Shown here in pieces: positions 16,215-24,919 of a stretch of DNA of 64,000 nucleotides. Position 1 is the stretch's first letter. The number at the start of each line of letters is the position of its first letter. Source of the DNA: Ahniella sp. (lineage in GTDB: Bacteria; Pseudomonadota; Gammaproteobacteria; Xanthomonadales; Ahniellaceae); contig JADJRU010000051.1 of the NCBI GenBank assembly GCA_016712105.1, positions 124,001-188,000 on the forward strand, read 5' to 3'. Under the pieces are notes generated by a model. That model worked only from the letters and a program-made list of their open reading frames with translations, made no database searches and was not told the origin of the DNA. A program made the position numbers and the translations under genes.

Positions 16215-17449
16215 TGCGCCGTACCTCGTTGCAGGCACTGCCATGGTCGCCGCGTGGCGCGCCACAGCAAGACATAGGCGAGCGTATGGAGCAAGGCGGC
16301 GACGATCACGAACGACAACCGGGGTGTTATGGCGAGCGCCAGAAGAGCCCCGGCACTCAATGCCTGTGCACTCAACCAATGCCATTTGAATCGATCCGGC
16401 ACAAGTGCGTGGACGCTGGGCGTGTGGTGTCCGGGTTGCGCGCGATGCCATGCGATCCAGGCCAGGTAGCTGTTGATCTCCATCAGCATCGACAACACCA
16501 GAGTCGGCAGAACAACGCCCAGCACGATCGCCAATGCCAGAATGATCGGCACTGCCGAACACCAAAGCAGCACGCTTGTGACGGCGAGCGTGACCAGCGC
16601 GAAACGCCAACTCCAGGTCAAAGGTGCGTTGCGCGGGTGGGGGCGTCGATACAGGCGTCCAAGACCCCATAACGCTGCGCTGAGTCCGATGGCGCAGGCC
16701 ATCGCCAGCGCGCCGTCTGGATCGTCGGATTTGCGCAAAACCAAAACCAGCGCCAGGCCGCCTGTGCAGAGACCGATTGCCCAAGCGGGTGCGCGGCGCG
16801 AATGGGGTGCGGTCCCGAGCAACATCGGCAACACGACGCTGCCAACGGCCAACAGCAACAATCCGAAGACACCCAGCACGCCGAGTGTGGCGTGCAAGTC
16901 GGTCATTCGCGGCAATGACCATGAGCCAATGCCGGCGAGGCGTAACACCAGCATGCCACCCAACAGGGCGGTGATGGGCCACAACACGAGTGGCAACGAC
17001 AGTCCGAATCGGAGCCACGTCGAACCCTGTCCTCGTGCCAAACCAGCCAGCATCAGGCCTGCCGCGATCCCCAACGCGGAGATCAGCAGCACGCTCCCGG
17101 TCAGGAGCGGCAGGTGTTCGTGTCCGAGCTTGAACCCCGCGACAAGTAACAGCACGCCGAGGTTGTACGTCGTGTGCAGACTGTTCCACAAACGTGGACT
17201 GCCTGGAACCGGGGATCCGGCGGCAGCCCCGAGAAATTGCATCAGTGCACCGAGGCAGGCATTGCCGATGACACCCAACAGTAAGCTGTGGACAAGCGCA
17301 ATCAGTCCAGGGTGCCAGCGGTTGGTCCATGCCATTGGATCGAGCAATGCAATCTGCACGCTGAACAACACACCCCAGATGGGAACACTGTGCAGGAACC
17401 GCGCAGGTCGGGCCGGCGCCGGCGCCAAGTCGAGCGACAGACCGACCAT
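16211..17449 (-). CDS. Polytopic membrane protein of the anaerobic ubiquinone/NO cluster, unassigned
   Basis: 412 residues with about 11-12 hydrophobic segments and several His residues in or next to them (NRWHPGLIALVHSLLLG, NSLHTTYNLG, DLHATLGVLGVF). The pattern recalls NnrS and haem-copper oxidase subunit I-like membrane proteins, where such His residues bind haem, but I do not recognise a specific family. The ATG at 17449 lies one base after the DUF2249 stop, and its TGA overlaps the chorismate mutase ATG, so it is embedded in one transcript with DUF2249, chorismate mutase and ubiT. The context suggests a role in NO or low-oxygen respiration. Confidence 0.75.
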   Translation of the reverse strand: MVGLSLDLAPAPARPARFLHSVPIWGVLFSVQIALLDPMAWTNRWHPGLIALVHSLLLGVIGNACLGALMQFLGAAAGSPVPGSPRLWNSLHTTYNLGVLLLVAGFKLGHEHLPLLTGSVLLISALGIAAGLMLAGLARGQGSTWLRFGLSLPLVLWPITALLGGMLVLRLAGIGSWSLPRMTDLHATLGVLGVFGLLLLAVGSVVLPMLLGTAPHSRRAPAWAIGLCTGGLALVLVLRKSDDPDGALAMACAIGLSAALWGLGRLYRRPHPRNAPLTWSWRFALVTLAVTSVLLWCSAVPIILALAIVLGVVLPTLVLSMLMEINSYLAWIAWHRAQPGHHTPSVHALVPDRFKWHWLSAQALSAGALLALAITPRLSFVIVAALLHTLAYVLLWRATRRPWQCLQRGTAQ

Positions 17450-17450
17450 G

Positions 17451-17720
17451 TCAGTCGGTTTTGCGCCAGATCACCATTCGCGCCGCACCATCGGTCTCAC
17501 TGTGCGCGGTCCACACGAAACCGGCCTGGCGCAGTGATGCGAACAGGGGCTCCGGCCAACAGGGCGTCAACACAATCAGACACGCCTCCGGAGAAAGCGC
17601 GTTGGCCAAACTCATGGGTCGCACCAAAGGTTCGGGTGGCGCACATTGGCGGAAATCGTGAGTCTCTGTGGTTGCGACCGACAGCGGCGGTTGCAACGAT
17701 TGGGTTTGAAAAGGGCTCAT
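17451..17720 (-). CDS. DUF2249-like small protein
   Basis: 89 residues. CAPPEPLVRPMSLANALSPE followed by a PLFASLRQAGFVW segment and a C-terminal beta strand (ARMVIWRK) resembles DUF2249, a small domain often encoded in denitrification and NO-related clusters; the match is by eye. It is the first gene of the minus-strand group and is preceded by an FNR-like palindrome at 17832-17845. The TGA is separated from the next ATG by a single base (TGACATG), so translation is probably coupled. Confidence 0.65.
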   Translation of the reverse strand: MSPFQTQSLQPPLSVATTETHDFRQCAPPEPLVRPMSLANALSPEACLIVLTPCWPEPLFASLRQAGFVWTAHSETDGAARMVIWRKTD

Positions 17721-17831
17721 TGGCTTGCCGTAGGCGACAGTTGAGTTGAATGCGGCAGCGGTGCACCCATGGTGTCGTGCGCCACTGCCGCATCCGAGCT
17801 TTCAGTGTCGATCGGCGCCAATCGTGGCGCC

Positions 17832-17845
17832 TTGAGTTGCGTCAA
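17832..17845 (-). promoter_or_regulatory. FNR/Dnr-like box upstream of the DUF2249-ubiT group
   Basis: TTGAGTTGCGTCAA has both TTGA/TCAA arms with the correct 6-base gap. It lies in the 137-bp gap between the phosphatase stop (17858) and the DUF2249 start (17720), about 112 bp before the ATG, so it can only serve the minus-strand group. No clear -10 was identified. Confidence 0.5.
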
Positions 17846-17857
17846 GCCAAGGTGCTG

Positions 17858-18433
17858 TCAATCCGTGTCGCTTGGCGACTTTTCGAAACCGGCTTTCTTC
17901 AACGCATCCGATCGAACCACAGTCAGCTTTTCGCCGGTCATACGCTCCAGCGGCAAGGGCCATGCTCCGGTGGGCGACATGGTGCGCATGGCCTCGTCAG
18001 GTGTCAGGCCGAGGTATTTCATCGCATAGGCGGCATACAGCACGGCAGCGCGACCGCCGCTGCCACAGTGCAGCAAGACCTTGCCATCACTGGCAGCCAT
18101 GGTTTCTGCAAACGCTTCGAGGAGTTCCGGCGTGTAAGCCGTGGCGCCGCCGATCGGCTGGTTCGAATAGGCGATTCCATCGGCCGAGGCCAATGCCGAC
18201 TCGTCGAATCCAAGTGTGCTCATCTCCTCTGGTGCGCGGACATTGAAGATATGTGTGATGCCCCGTTCCTTCAGATTTGCCAGATCGTCCTTCGTGGGTT
18301 GTCCGGAGACGATGACCCGGTCATGCACCATGGCTTTCTCGAATGCCGATACCGGGTCGGGTTTCGTTTGCGTCGCGCAGGCGGTGAGCAGCAGAGTAGA
18401 CATCAGAACGGGCAACAAACGCGTGGCGAACAT
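17858..18433 (-). CDS. Lipoprotein with tyrosine/dual-specificity phosphatase-like domain
   Basis: 191 residues. The N-terminal signal with lipobox LLLTAC predicts a lipid-anchored periplasmic protein. The remainder resembles the DUF442/DSP-like phosphatase fold: VSGQPTKDDLANLKERGITH at the start and a phosphatase loop HCGSGGRA giving the CX5R active-site motif. The substrate is unknown. The gene sits upstream of, and in the same direction as, the DUF2249 group, but the box at 17832 suggests that the group has its own promoter. Confidence 0.78.
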   Translation of the reverse strand: MFATRLLPVLMSTLLLTACATQTKPDPVSAFEKAMVHDRVIVSGQPTKDDLANLKERGITHIFNVRAPEEMSTLGFDESALASADGIAYSNQPIGGATAYTPELLEAFAETMAASDGKVLLHCGSGGRAAVLYAAYAMKYLGLTPDEAMRTMSPTGAWPLPLERMTGEKLTVVRSDALKKAGFEKSPSDTD

Positions 18434-18634
18434 GGCGAAACCTCAGGCGGGGACAGGTTAGGGCTTAGAATGTCAGCAAATGCCGGGAAGTTCCCTGAAT
18501 ACAACGGTCGGAAACCGATGAACGGCGTTCGGCTGTGGGTTAGGCTTCAGCCTGGATGCGACGAAGTTTCAGACTGGCGACTGCTCTCGTCGATGCGGTG
18601 GCTGTCGAGCTACTTGTCGCGTTTTCGGTTACGT

Positions 18635-18810
18635 CCCCTCCGCTCGTCATCCCCGCGCAAGCGGGGATCCACTCGATGCGACCCAGGTTTGGGTCGTGTG
18701 GCACCCGAGTGGTTTCCCGCTTTCGCGGGAATGACGGATTTGTGTGGGGCACGAGCGTTCAGAAGCCCGTTTTCGCCGGCTCATTCGCTCGTCATCCCCG
18801 CGCAAGTATC
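18635..18810. repeat. Solitary copy of the ~176-bp REP-pair unit
   Basis: One unit of the family that forms the array at 44697-45935. It has inward-facing arms TCATCCCCGCGCAAGCGGGG and TTTCCCGCTTTCGCGGGAAT, the spacer with GGTTTGGGTCGTGTGGCACC, and a second left arm cut short after CCCCGCGCAAG at 18806. The 566-bp gap 18434-18999 holds this element and, at about 18935-18960, a short GGCGCC palindrome; I see no gene in it. Confidence 0.85.
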
Positions 18811-18999
18811 CGGTTGCGGCGGTTCGTGGAGGATTCGGAGGGATTTAGGCAAACGCTTCCCCCAGCAGTGCGCTGCATCCGAATCGCCCTATCCGCCCTC
18901 GAGAACTGCCGTTGTAATGGCCGCAAAAATTCGCGGGGGCGCCATCCTTGGCGCCCTGATGACGACCGCACTCCTGCGGTCCCGCGACGGATGGATGGA

Positions 19000-19266
19000 T
19001 TATTGCTTGCTGCCGGACGTGGTCAGGTTGCTGCGGTTCTTCTCGACCAGCTTGAGGCCAATGCCCTTGACGGCCGCGAGGTCGTCGACCGATTTGAACG
19101 GCCCGTTTTTCTCGCGATGCGCCACGATGGCCTGAGCTTTTGCGGCTCCGACGCCATTCAGTGTTTCCAGTTCCGATGGGGAGGCGGTGTTGATGTTGAC
19201 GGCCGCGAGCGCGGCTTGTCCGAACATCAACAGGGCGGTCAGCAGGATACTTTTCAACAGGGTCAT
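19000..19266 (-). CDS. ComEA-like helix-hairpin-helix protein, secreted
   Basis: 88 residues. A signal peptide (LLKSILLTALLMFGQAALA) is followed directly by the ComEA-type HhH domain: VNINTASPSELETLNGVGAA, then IVAHREKNGPFKSVDDLAAV and KGIGLKLVEKN. Such small exported proteins bind DNA non-specifically and take part in transformation in competent Gram-negatives. The ATG at 19266 is preceded by AAGGAG at good spacing; the open frame upstream is not supported. No other competence gene is adjacent. Confidence 0.9.
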   Translation of the reverse strand: MTLLKSILLTALLMFGQAALAAVNINTASPSELETLNGVGAAKAQAIVAHREKNGPFKSVDDLAAVKGIGLKLVEKNRSNLTTSGSKQ

Positions 19267-19474
19267 GTCTTGCTCCTTGGTTGGTTGGGCCCGTTTCCGG
19301 GCCATGCAGCAATCCCGCTGCACAGGCGCCAACCTAACTGCGCGCGTACCGATTTGCATCGGCAAACAGCGCGAATCAACCCAGGATTTTTCGGAACCAG
19401 CCTCAGAAATTTCTGAGTTCCGCGACTGTAATCCGGTCAAACACCATCGTTCCCTATCCGTGATCACGTCTGTG

Positions 19475-20260
19475 TCACACGAGCAACTTCGGTGCGAACC
19501 GTTGTGCCTCATGCAGTGTCGCCGCCAGTTTCAGTGCCTCGGCGAGTGTTTGCGCGGCGCTGCTGCGGCCAGCCAGGTTGCTCATGCAGAGATAGAACAC
19601 ACGAAGTGCCTCGCGCATTTCGTCGAGCGGCAGGTGTTCGGGGATGGCGTCTTCCTGAAGGTCGCCGTCGATCCAGTCGATCAGCATCGACAGGGTTGCC
19701 GAGTCGGCGTTGCTCTGGATCGTGGCATCACGCAGCGTAATACCGATGCGCGCCGGGCGATAGCCGATGGCGTGATAAAGGCGCGTCGCCAGATGTGCCA
19801 TGACCGTCTGAAAGATCTTGTGCTTGGCTTCGCGGTCGCTCTTGAGTCGATCCGGCGTGGCCCGGCTTGGCGACGATGGAACACTGAAATCCGAAAACGC
19901 ACTGGCGTCGGATGGGTGGCCAGTCAGTTTGCCGTGGTGAATGTCATGTGGCTCGGCGTCACCGACCAGGTGCGCGGGATAACGCGACAATTGGTCGTAG
20001 GCACGCGATAGCGCCAGATACAGGGCCTTGGCAATCGTCTGCCGTTCGCGTTCGTTGATCTTGCCCGCCTGCTCGACACGCATGAGATAACGATTGACGA
20101 GGAACTTCGGCTCGGTCTTGCAGAACTCTTCGCAGAAGTGGAATAGATCATGGACACGAGCGGCATCACTCATGCTCTCGGTCAGGGCGGTAAACAACGC
20201 GCGACGGCGATGGTTGACGCCCACTGAGGCACCTGAACCAAACGGCAGGTTAGTAGCCAT
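19475..20260 (-). CDS. Conserved hypothetical protein
   Basis: 261 residues, soluble, no signal peptide and no recognised domain. The N-terminal half is helical and contains VHDLFHFCEEFCKTEPKFLV and ALYLALSRAYDQLSRYPAHL; a polar Ser/Thr-rich linker (about residues 115-140) follows, then a second helical half (IFQTVMAHLATRLYHAIGYR). It lies 89 bp upstream of the GGDEF/EAL gene in the same direction, so the two may be co-expressed, but nothing in the sequence assigns a function. Confidence 0.65.
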   Translation of the reverse strand: MATNLPFGSGASVGVNHRRRALFTALTESMSDAARVHDLFHFCEEFCKTEPKFLVNRYLMRVEQAGKINERERQTIAKALYLALSRAYDQLSRYPAHLVGDAEPHDIHHGKLTGHPSDASAFSDFSVPSSPSRATPDRLKSDREAKHKIFQTVMAHLATRLYHAIGYRPARIGITLRDATIQSNADSATLSMLIDWIDGDLQEDAIPEHLPLDEMREALRVFYLCMSNLAGRSSAAQTLAEALKLAATLHEAQRFAPKLLV

Positions 20261-20349
20261 GGCGGACTTTCCGTGGAATGTGGCTATGCAACATAGGCAA
20301 AGATGGTGCCGTGGGGAAGCGCTGTGACAGAAACTTGCGATTGCGTGGG

Positions 20350-22944
20350 CTACCCCGGTTGGCGTTGACTGCGCACCAAGTCGATGAAATCACGCGGCGA
20401 CACCGCCGGCGAGAACAGGAATCCCTGGCCCAACAGCGTGCCGTGTTTGATCAGGAAGCTGCGTTGGACTTCGTGCTCCACACCTTCGGCGATCACGGCC
20501 AGCCCGACGCTGTGCGCAATCTGGATCATGGCCTGGCAAATCGCCGAATCGCTGGCGTTGAACGGCACGCCCTGCATGAAGGTATGGCTGATCTTCACGC
20601 CTGCGAACGGGAACTTGCGCAAGTAATTCAGCGCCGAATAGCCCTCGCCGAAGTCGTCGATGACCAGCGCCACACCCAAACCTTTCAGAGTGTTGAAGTT
20701 GGCCAGCGTGTCCGGAGCGTCTTCGATCAGCACCCGTTCGGTGATTTCGATCTCCAGTGCTTCACCCGGCAACTTGTACGTATTCAAGGCCGACAACACG
20801 GTTTCCGGCAGGTTGTCGCTCAGAAACTGCCGGAACGACACGTTGACGGCGACCCGTTCGATACCCAGTCCGGCATCACGCCAAGCGCGCAGTTGCCGGC
20901 AGGCTTCCTGGATCACCCAAGCGCCTATCGGCACGATGTCGCCGGTGATTTCAGCATGGGGAATGAAGACGTCCGGGCTGAGTTCGCCCAATACCCGGCT
21001 CTTCCAGCGCAACAGCGCCTCGGCCCCGATGATCCGGCCTGTGCGCAAGTCCACCTGTGGCTGGTAATGCAGGTAGAACTCCTGGTTGTCGAGCGCGCGC
21101 CGAAGCTGCGTCTCGATCAGCAGGCGGTCGGTCAATTTGCGCGACAGCGCGGGCGTGAACGTCTGCCACGTGTTGCGGCCACGGCGCTTCGCTTCGGTCA
21201 TCGCCGCGTCGGCATGGTTGATCAATTGCTGCACACTGGCGCCATCGTGCGGATGGAACGCGATGCCGATCGACGTCGTGATCGTGAACTCTTCGCCGCT
21301 GTGCGGAAAGGGTTCCGAAAATGCAGAAGTGATCGACTCCGCCAGTTTGAGGATGGTCTCGGTACCGCTGTTGGCAGGCACAAGCACCATGAACTCATCA
21401 CTGCCAAACCGCGCCAGCAGGCAATGATCGCCAGTCGCTTCGCGCAGGCGCTGCGCTGCGGCGACCAACAGGCCATCACCGGCAGCGTGGCCCAGCAAAT
21501 CGTTGATGACCTTGAATCGGTCCAGATCCAGATGCAACACCGCGGGGCCGATGCCGGGCTTCGATTCCTCGATCGCCTGCTCCAACGCCGACAACATCGC
21601 GTCACGATTGTTGAGGCCGGTCAGCGAATCCGTCAGGGCTTGCTGGCGCAGGGTGTCTTCCCGGCGTTTGCGCGAAGAGATGTCCTGCGCGGTGCCGTAC
21701 ATGCCGACAATACGGTTGTTGCGGACCTGTGCCTGACCAATCAGCCGCACCCAGCGGCGTGTGCCGCGGCGACTGGTCAAACGCAGCTCGAGATCGAATC
21801 CGTGTCCGTTCTGGCGCAGCGTCTGTGCGCCTTGCATGAGCCGTTCGGCATCGGTGTTGGCGAACAAGGTCAGAACCGAGGCCCAGGCCAGCGTGGGCTC
21901 GTCTTCCGTATCGGTCAGCCGGCGCAATTCTTCGCTGAAATACACACGGTCACGTTCAAAGTCACACTCCCAGCCGCCGATGTGTGCCAGTGCTTGAACC
22001 TGATCGAACAACAGCGAGTCGCGCTTGAGCGCGGTGACGTCGCTGAACAGCGTGATGACCTGGAACGGCGTTTCTTCGCCGTCACGGAACTGTGGGACAG
22101 ACGCCATGGCGAACCAGTCGAATCCACCTCGAGAGGGCACTTGCAGGCCCACCACTTCGGTGTCGATCGCCATGCCGCTGCGAAGCGCACGAAACGGCTG
22201 CAGGTCGTCCCTTGCCAGCGACAGGCCGTCTTCGTCGACGAACTGCCAGGCCTCGATACCCAGTTTGCCGGCATCGATGACTTCGGGTCCGACATTCAGG
22301 ATACGCATGCCACTGGCGTTGATCGACTTCAGTTGCATGGTTGCGTCGTAGACGATGATGCCTTTGTCGACGACGTCGAACAGGTCGCGGTAACGCCGTT
22401 CGGACGCGCGCAGTTCGAGATCGGCGCGCAGTCGCTCGGTAATGTCCCGAGCCACGGCAAGCACCCGGATCTCGTGGCCATCACGAAAAATCTGGGAGTG
22501 CACTTCGACATCAATGGGGCGACCGCTTGACGTGACATTTCGGGTGATGACCGTGAACGTCTCGCCGACCTGGTAACGCGCGAACACTTCCTGCATGCGC
22601 TGACGCGGCAGATCGGGATTCATGTCGTACACGGTCATCGCCATCAACTGGTCGAAACTCACTTCGAACTGTTTGCACGCGGCCTGGTTGCCGTCGACCA
22701 CCCGGCCGTCGACATCGTGTACGGTTACAGCGTCGGGTACCGCATCAAGCAGGGTTCGGAAGCGTGCTTCGGCCGACCCGATCGAGCTGCGCAGGATCAG
22801 CAGTTCGTTGAGTGTGCGCCGAAGTTTGTCGCGATCGTCGGAAACGGTTTCCGACAGGCTTTGCTGGGCGCGCGCCAAGGCTTCGTCCAGGGCCTCGTTC
22901 AAGGTCGCTTCGCGTCCGCTCTCCCTGGCTTTCTCTGCACTCAT
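20350..22944 (-). CDS. PAS-containing diguanylate cyclase/phosphodiesterase (GGDEF-EAL)
   Basis: About 864 residues. An N-terminal coiled-coil-like helix is followed by three PAS-type domains (DAVPDAVTVHDVDG; YRDLFDVVDKGIIVYD; a third with WECDFERDRVYFSEELRR and a PAC-like MYGTAQDISSRKRRE), then GGDEF and EAL domains. The cyclase signature reads ARFGSDEF instead of GGDEF. The EAL signature is intact (GAEALLRW), with the later motifs NVSFRQF, LEIEITERVL, IDDFGEGYSALNYL and KISHTFMQG. It is therefore more likely a c-di-GMP phosphodiesterase sensor with a compromised or regulatory GGDEF. I use the ATG at 22944; a TTG nine codons upstream is possible. Confidence 0.9.
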   Translation of the reverse strand: MSAEKARESGREATLNEALDEALARAQQSLSETVSDDRDKLRRTLNELLILRSSIGSAEARFRTLLDAVPDAVTVHDVDGRVVDGNQAACKQFEVSFDQLMAMTVYDMNPDLPRQRMQEVFARYQVGETFTVITRNVTSSGRPIDVEVHSQIFRDGHEIRVLAVARDITERLRADLELRASERRYRDLFDVVDKGIIVYDATMQLKSINASGMRILNVGPEVIDAGKLGIEAWQFVDEDGLSLARDDLQPFRALRSGMAIDTEVVGLQVPSRGGFDWFAMASVPQFRDGEETPFQVITLFSDVTALKRDSLLFDQVQALAHIGGWECDFERDRVYFSEELRRLTDTEDEPTLAWASVLTLFANTDAERLMQGAQTLRQNGHGFDLELRLTSRRGTRRWVRLIGQAQVRNNRIVGMYGTAQDISSRKRREDTLRQQALTDSLTGLNNRDAMLSALEQAIEESKPGIGPAVLHLDLDRFKVINDLLGHAAGDGLLVAAAQRLREATGDHCLLARFGSDEFMVLVPANSGTETILKLAESITSAFSEPFPHSGEEFTITTSIGIAFHPHDGASVQQLINHADAAMTEAKRRGRNTWQTFTPALSRKLTDRLLIETQLRRALDNQEFYLHYQPQVDLRTGRIIGAEALLRWKSRVLGELSPDVFIPHAEITGDIVPIGAWVIQEACRQLRAWRDAGLGIERVAVNVSFRQFLSDNLPETVLSALNTYKLPGEALEIEITERVLIEDAPDTLANFNTLKGLGVALVIDDFGEGYSALNYLRKFPFAGVKISHTFMQGVPFNASDSAICQAMIQIAHSVGLAVIAEGVEHEVQRSFLIKHGTLLGQGFLFSPAVSPRDFIDLVRSQRQPG

Positions 22945-22992
22945 GCCGGCTGCGTTGCTGGTGGAACCCAAAGCGTATGCCTTTTCCGAGGT

Positions 22993-24898
22993 CTAAGCCA
23001 GCCCGGCCAGAACCTGCTCACGCAGTGCAGCGGGGGCGCCGTGTCCGTCGGTCAGTGCCGCAAAGGCCCCGATCCAGGGTTTTCGACCTGCTTCCAGCAC
23101 GGATCGGACGCATGCACCGTAGCCCTCACCATGGATCGAAATGGCCGCGTCGAGGCCAACCAGACGCAACATGGCCGCCGATTGCCGGCCGCGCATGAAC
23201 GCCGATTCCACGGCAACCAGCGGCAAACCCACGAACAGGGCATCCAGGGCGGTGTTCCCGCCCGACCAGTGGCGCGTGTCGAGCATCAGGTCCGCGGCAC
23301 CCAGAATCTGCAGGAACCTCGGCCTCGGCACCATCGGGTGCACCAGCACGCGAGCGGGATCAACATCGCGGGTCGCCAATGAACGCGTCAGGCGCGCCCG
23401 CAATTTGGCCAGCGCCAGCGGGCGCTCGGACGCAAACAGAAGCAAGCGGCTGCCCGGCACCGCCGCCATGGCCTCGGCCAGCAGCACGTCTTGATCGGGG
23501 TGGATCTTGAACGGCGATTGGGGGCAGACCAGCAGCGGGCCCGCAGGCAAACCCAAGTCGGCGCGCGTGAGCACAGTGACAGGGTCTGGTGTGCGATAGG
23601 CCGTCCCGATGCCGGGCAGAGTCAGAAGTTGCTCGCGATAGTGATGGACGGCGCCGATCGGCTCCATTGCTGCCGGAGTCAAATAGTGCGACATCGTCGG
23701 CAAGCCGCTCGTGACCGGATGGCCCCAGGCCAGCCACTGACGACGCGCCAAGGGTAAAGCCGCGAGCGGCAACAAGCGGGTGTCGATCCCGAGTTCCGGA
23801 TAGATCAGCAGGTCGTAGTCGCCGGCATGGATGGCTTCCGGCGGCGCGGTCCGGATCGGCGTCGAGGCGCAGCACGCGCGCCTGCGCCGAGTCCAGTGTG
23901 TCCGTGAAGTCGTCGAAGTTCGGCGCCAGCGCCAGGACATCAACTGTCAGTTGGGATTCGGCCAGCGCAGTAATCCAGGACGCAAAATAACTGCCCACGG
24001 TGCTGCGGTACCAATGCCCCGACACCAGTCCGACACGCGGTGGGCCGGCACGACGCGAGGCTCTGGGGTGGGCGAGTTCCGGTCGCAAGGCAGCAGCAGC
24101 ATCAGACAACCAGTCGCCATATCGTGTTTGCAACGCGAGGTCATCGTGGCCTTGATAGGCCAGCAGGAAGTTCGACCAGGTGATCTGCTTGAGCCCATCA
24201 CGATCAGGTTTTGGCTTCGACCCGGATGCAGCCAGTCGCTCCAGCCCTTCGGTATATCGGGCTCGCCACGCCAGAAGATCAGCCGAGTCGCGATAGACCA
24301 TCGGCAGCGCGAGCTTATCGGCCAACTCATGCGACAAGGGACCGTTCTGCCCGAAGGGACGATCGGGCGTCTGGCGTTCACGTCGCTCGATCAGCGCGGC
24401 GATCGGGGTATCGGCGATGAACGGTTCGTCGTCCGCCGGAACGGCGCGATCATGCCAGGCGGCCTGCAAGGTTTCGACGATCGCGGCAGTGGCTTCAGGC
24501 AGCGCGGTGGTGTCCAGATTCTTGAGGGCCGGATCGGCCAGTGCGCACAACATCCGAACCGAGTTGGCCCGTGCATCCTCGTTGTCAGGCCACAATTCCA
24601 GCGCATCGCGGTAACTCGCGAGCGCCGGTTCACCTTGCCCATCCAACTCAAGCTCGGCGCCGCGGCGGTTCGCAATCTTGCTGCCGACGCGTGCCAATGC
24701 CGGATCCAGCGGCGCCTGTGACCGAAGCACCTGAAACCACTGCCAAGCCAGCGCAACGCGACCACTCGCAATGCTGGCGTTGATGCCGAGCTTGAGCAGA
24801 TCCGGCGTGAGGTCGCCGAGCGACAGCGCCGGCTGCAGCAGCGCCAATGCGGCTTCTGCTTGACCGGCGCGCAGCAGGCGCATGGCTTCGTTGATCAT
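22993..24898 (-). CDS. TPR / O-GlcNAc transferase-like glycosyltransferase (GT41-type, frameshifted)
   Basis: The N-terminal ~160 residues carry tetratricopeptide-type helices (LLRAGQAEAALALLQPALSL). The catalytic part follows with RVGLVSGHWYRSTVGSYF, then DYDLLIYPELGIDTRLLPLA, WGHPVTSGLPTMSHYLTP and a C-terminal GGNTALDALFVGLPLVA. These match bacterial SPINDLY/OGT-like transferases that modify proteins or glycans with UDP-sugars. The frame shifts by one extra base between about 23830 and 23860 (GC-rich run), joining 24898-23860 to the frame ending at 22993; the joined product is about 635 residues. Acceptor and sugar donor are unknown. Confidence 0.82.
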
Positions 24899-24919
24899 GC
24901 GCTGAGACCTGGTTCCGAT

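Noticed and set aside
15309..17330. 673-residue frame over ubiT, chorismate mutase and the membrane protein
   Set aside because: Its N-terminal half is out of frame with the membrane protein gene, which has its own clear frame.
20278..22530. 750-residue plus-strand frame
   Set aside because: Antisense shadow of the GGDEF/EAL gene, rich in His/Arg/Gln, no domain.
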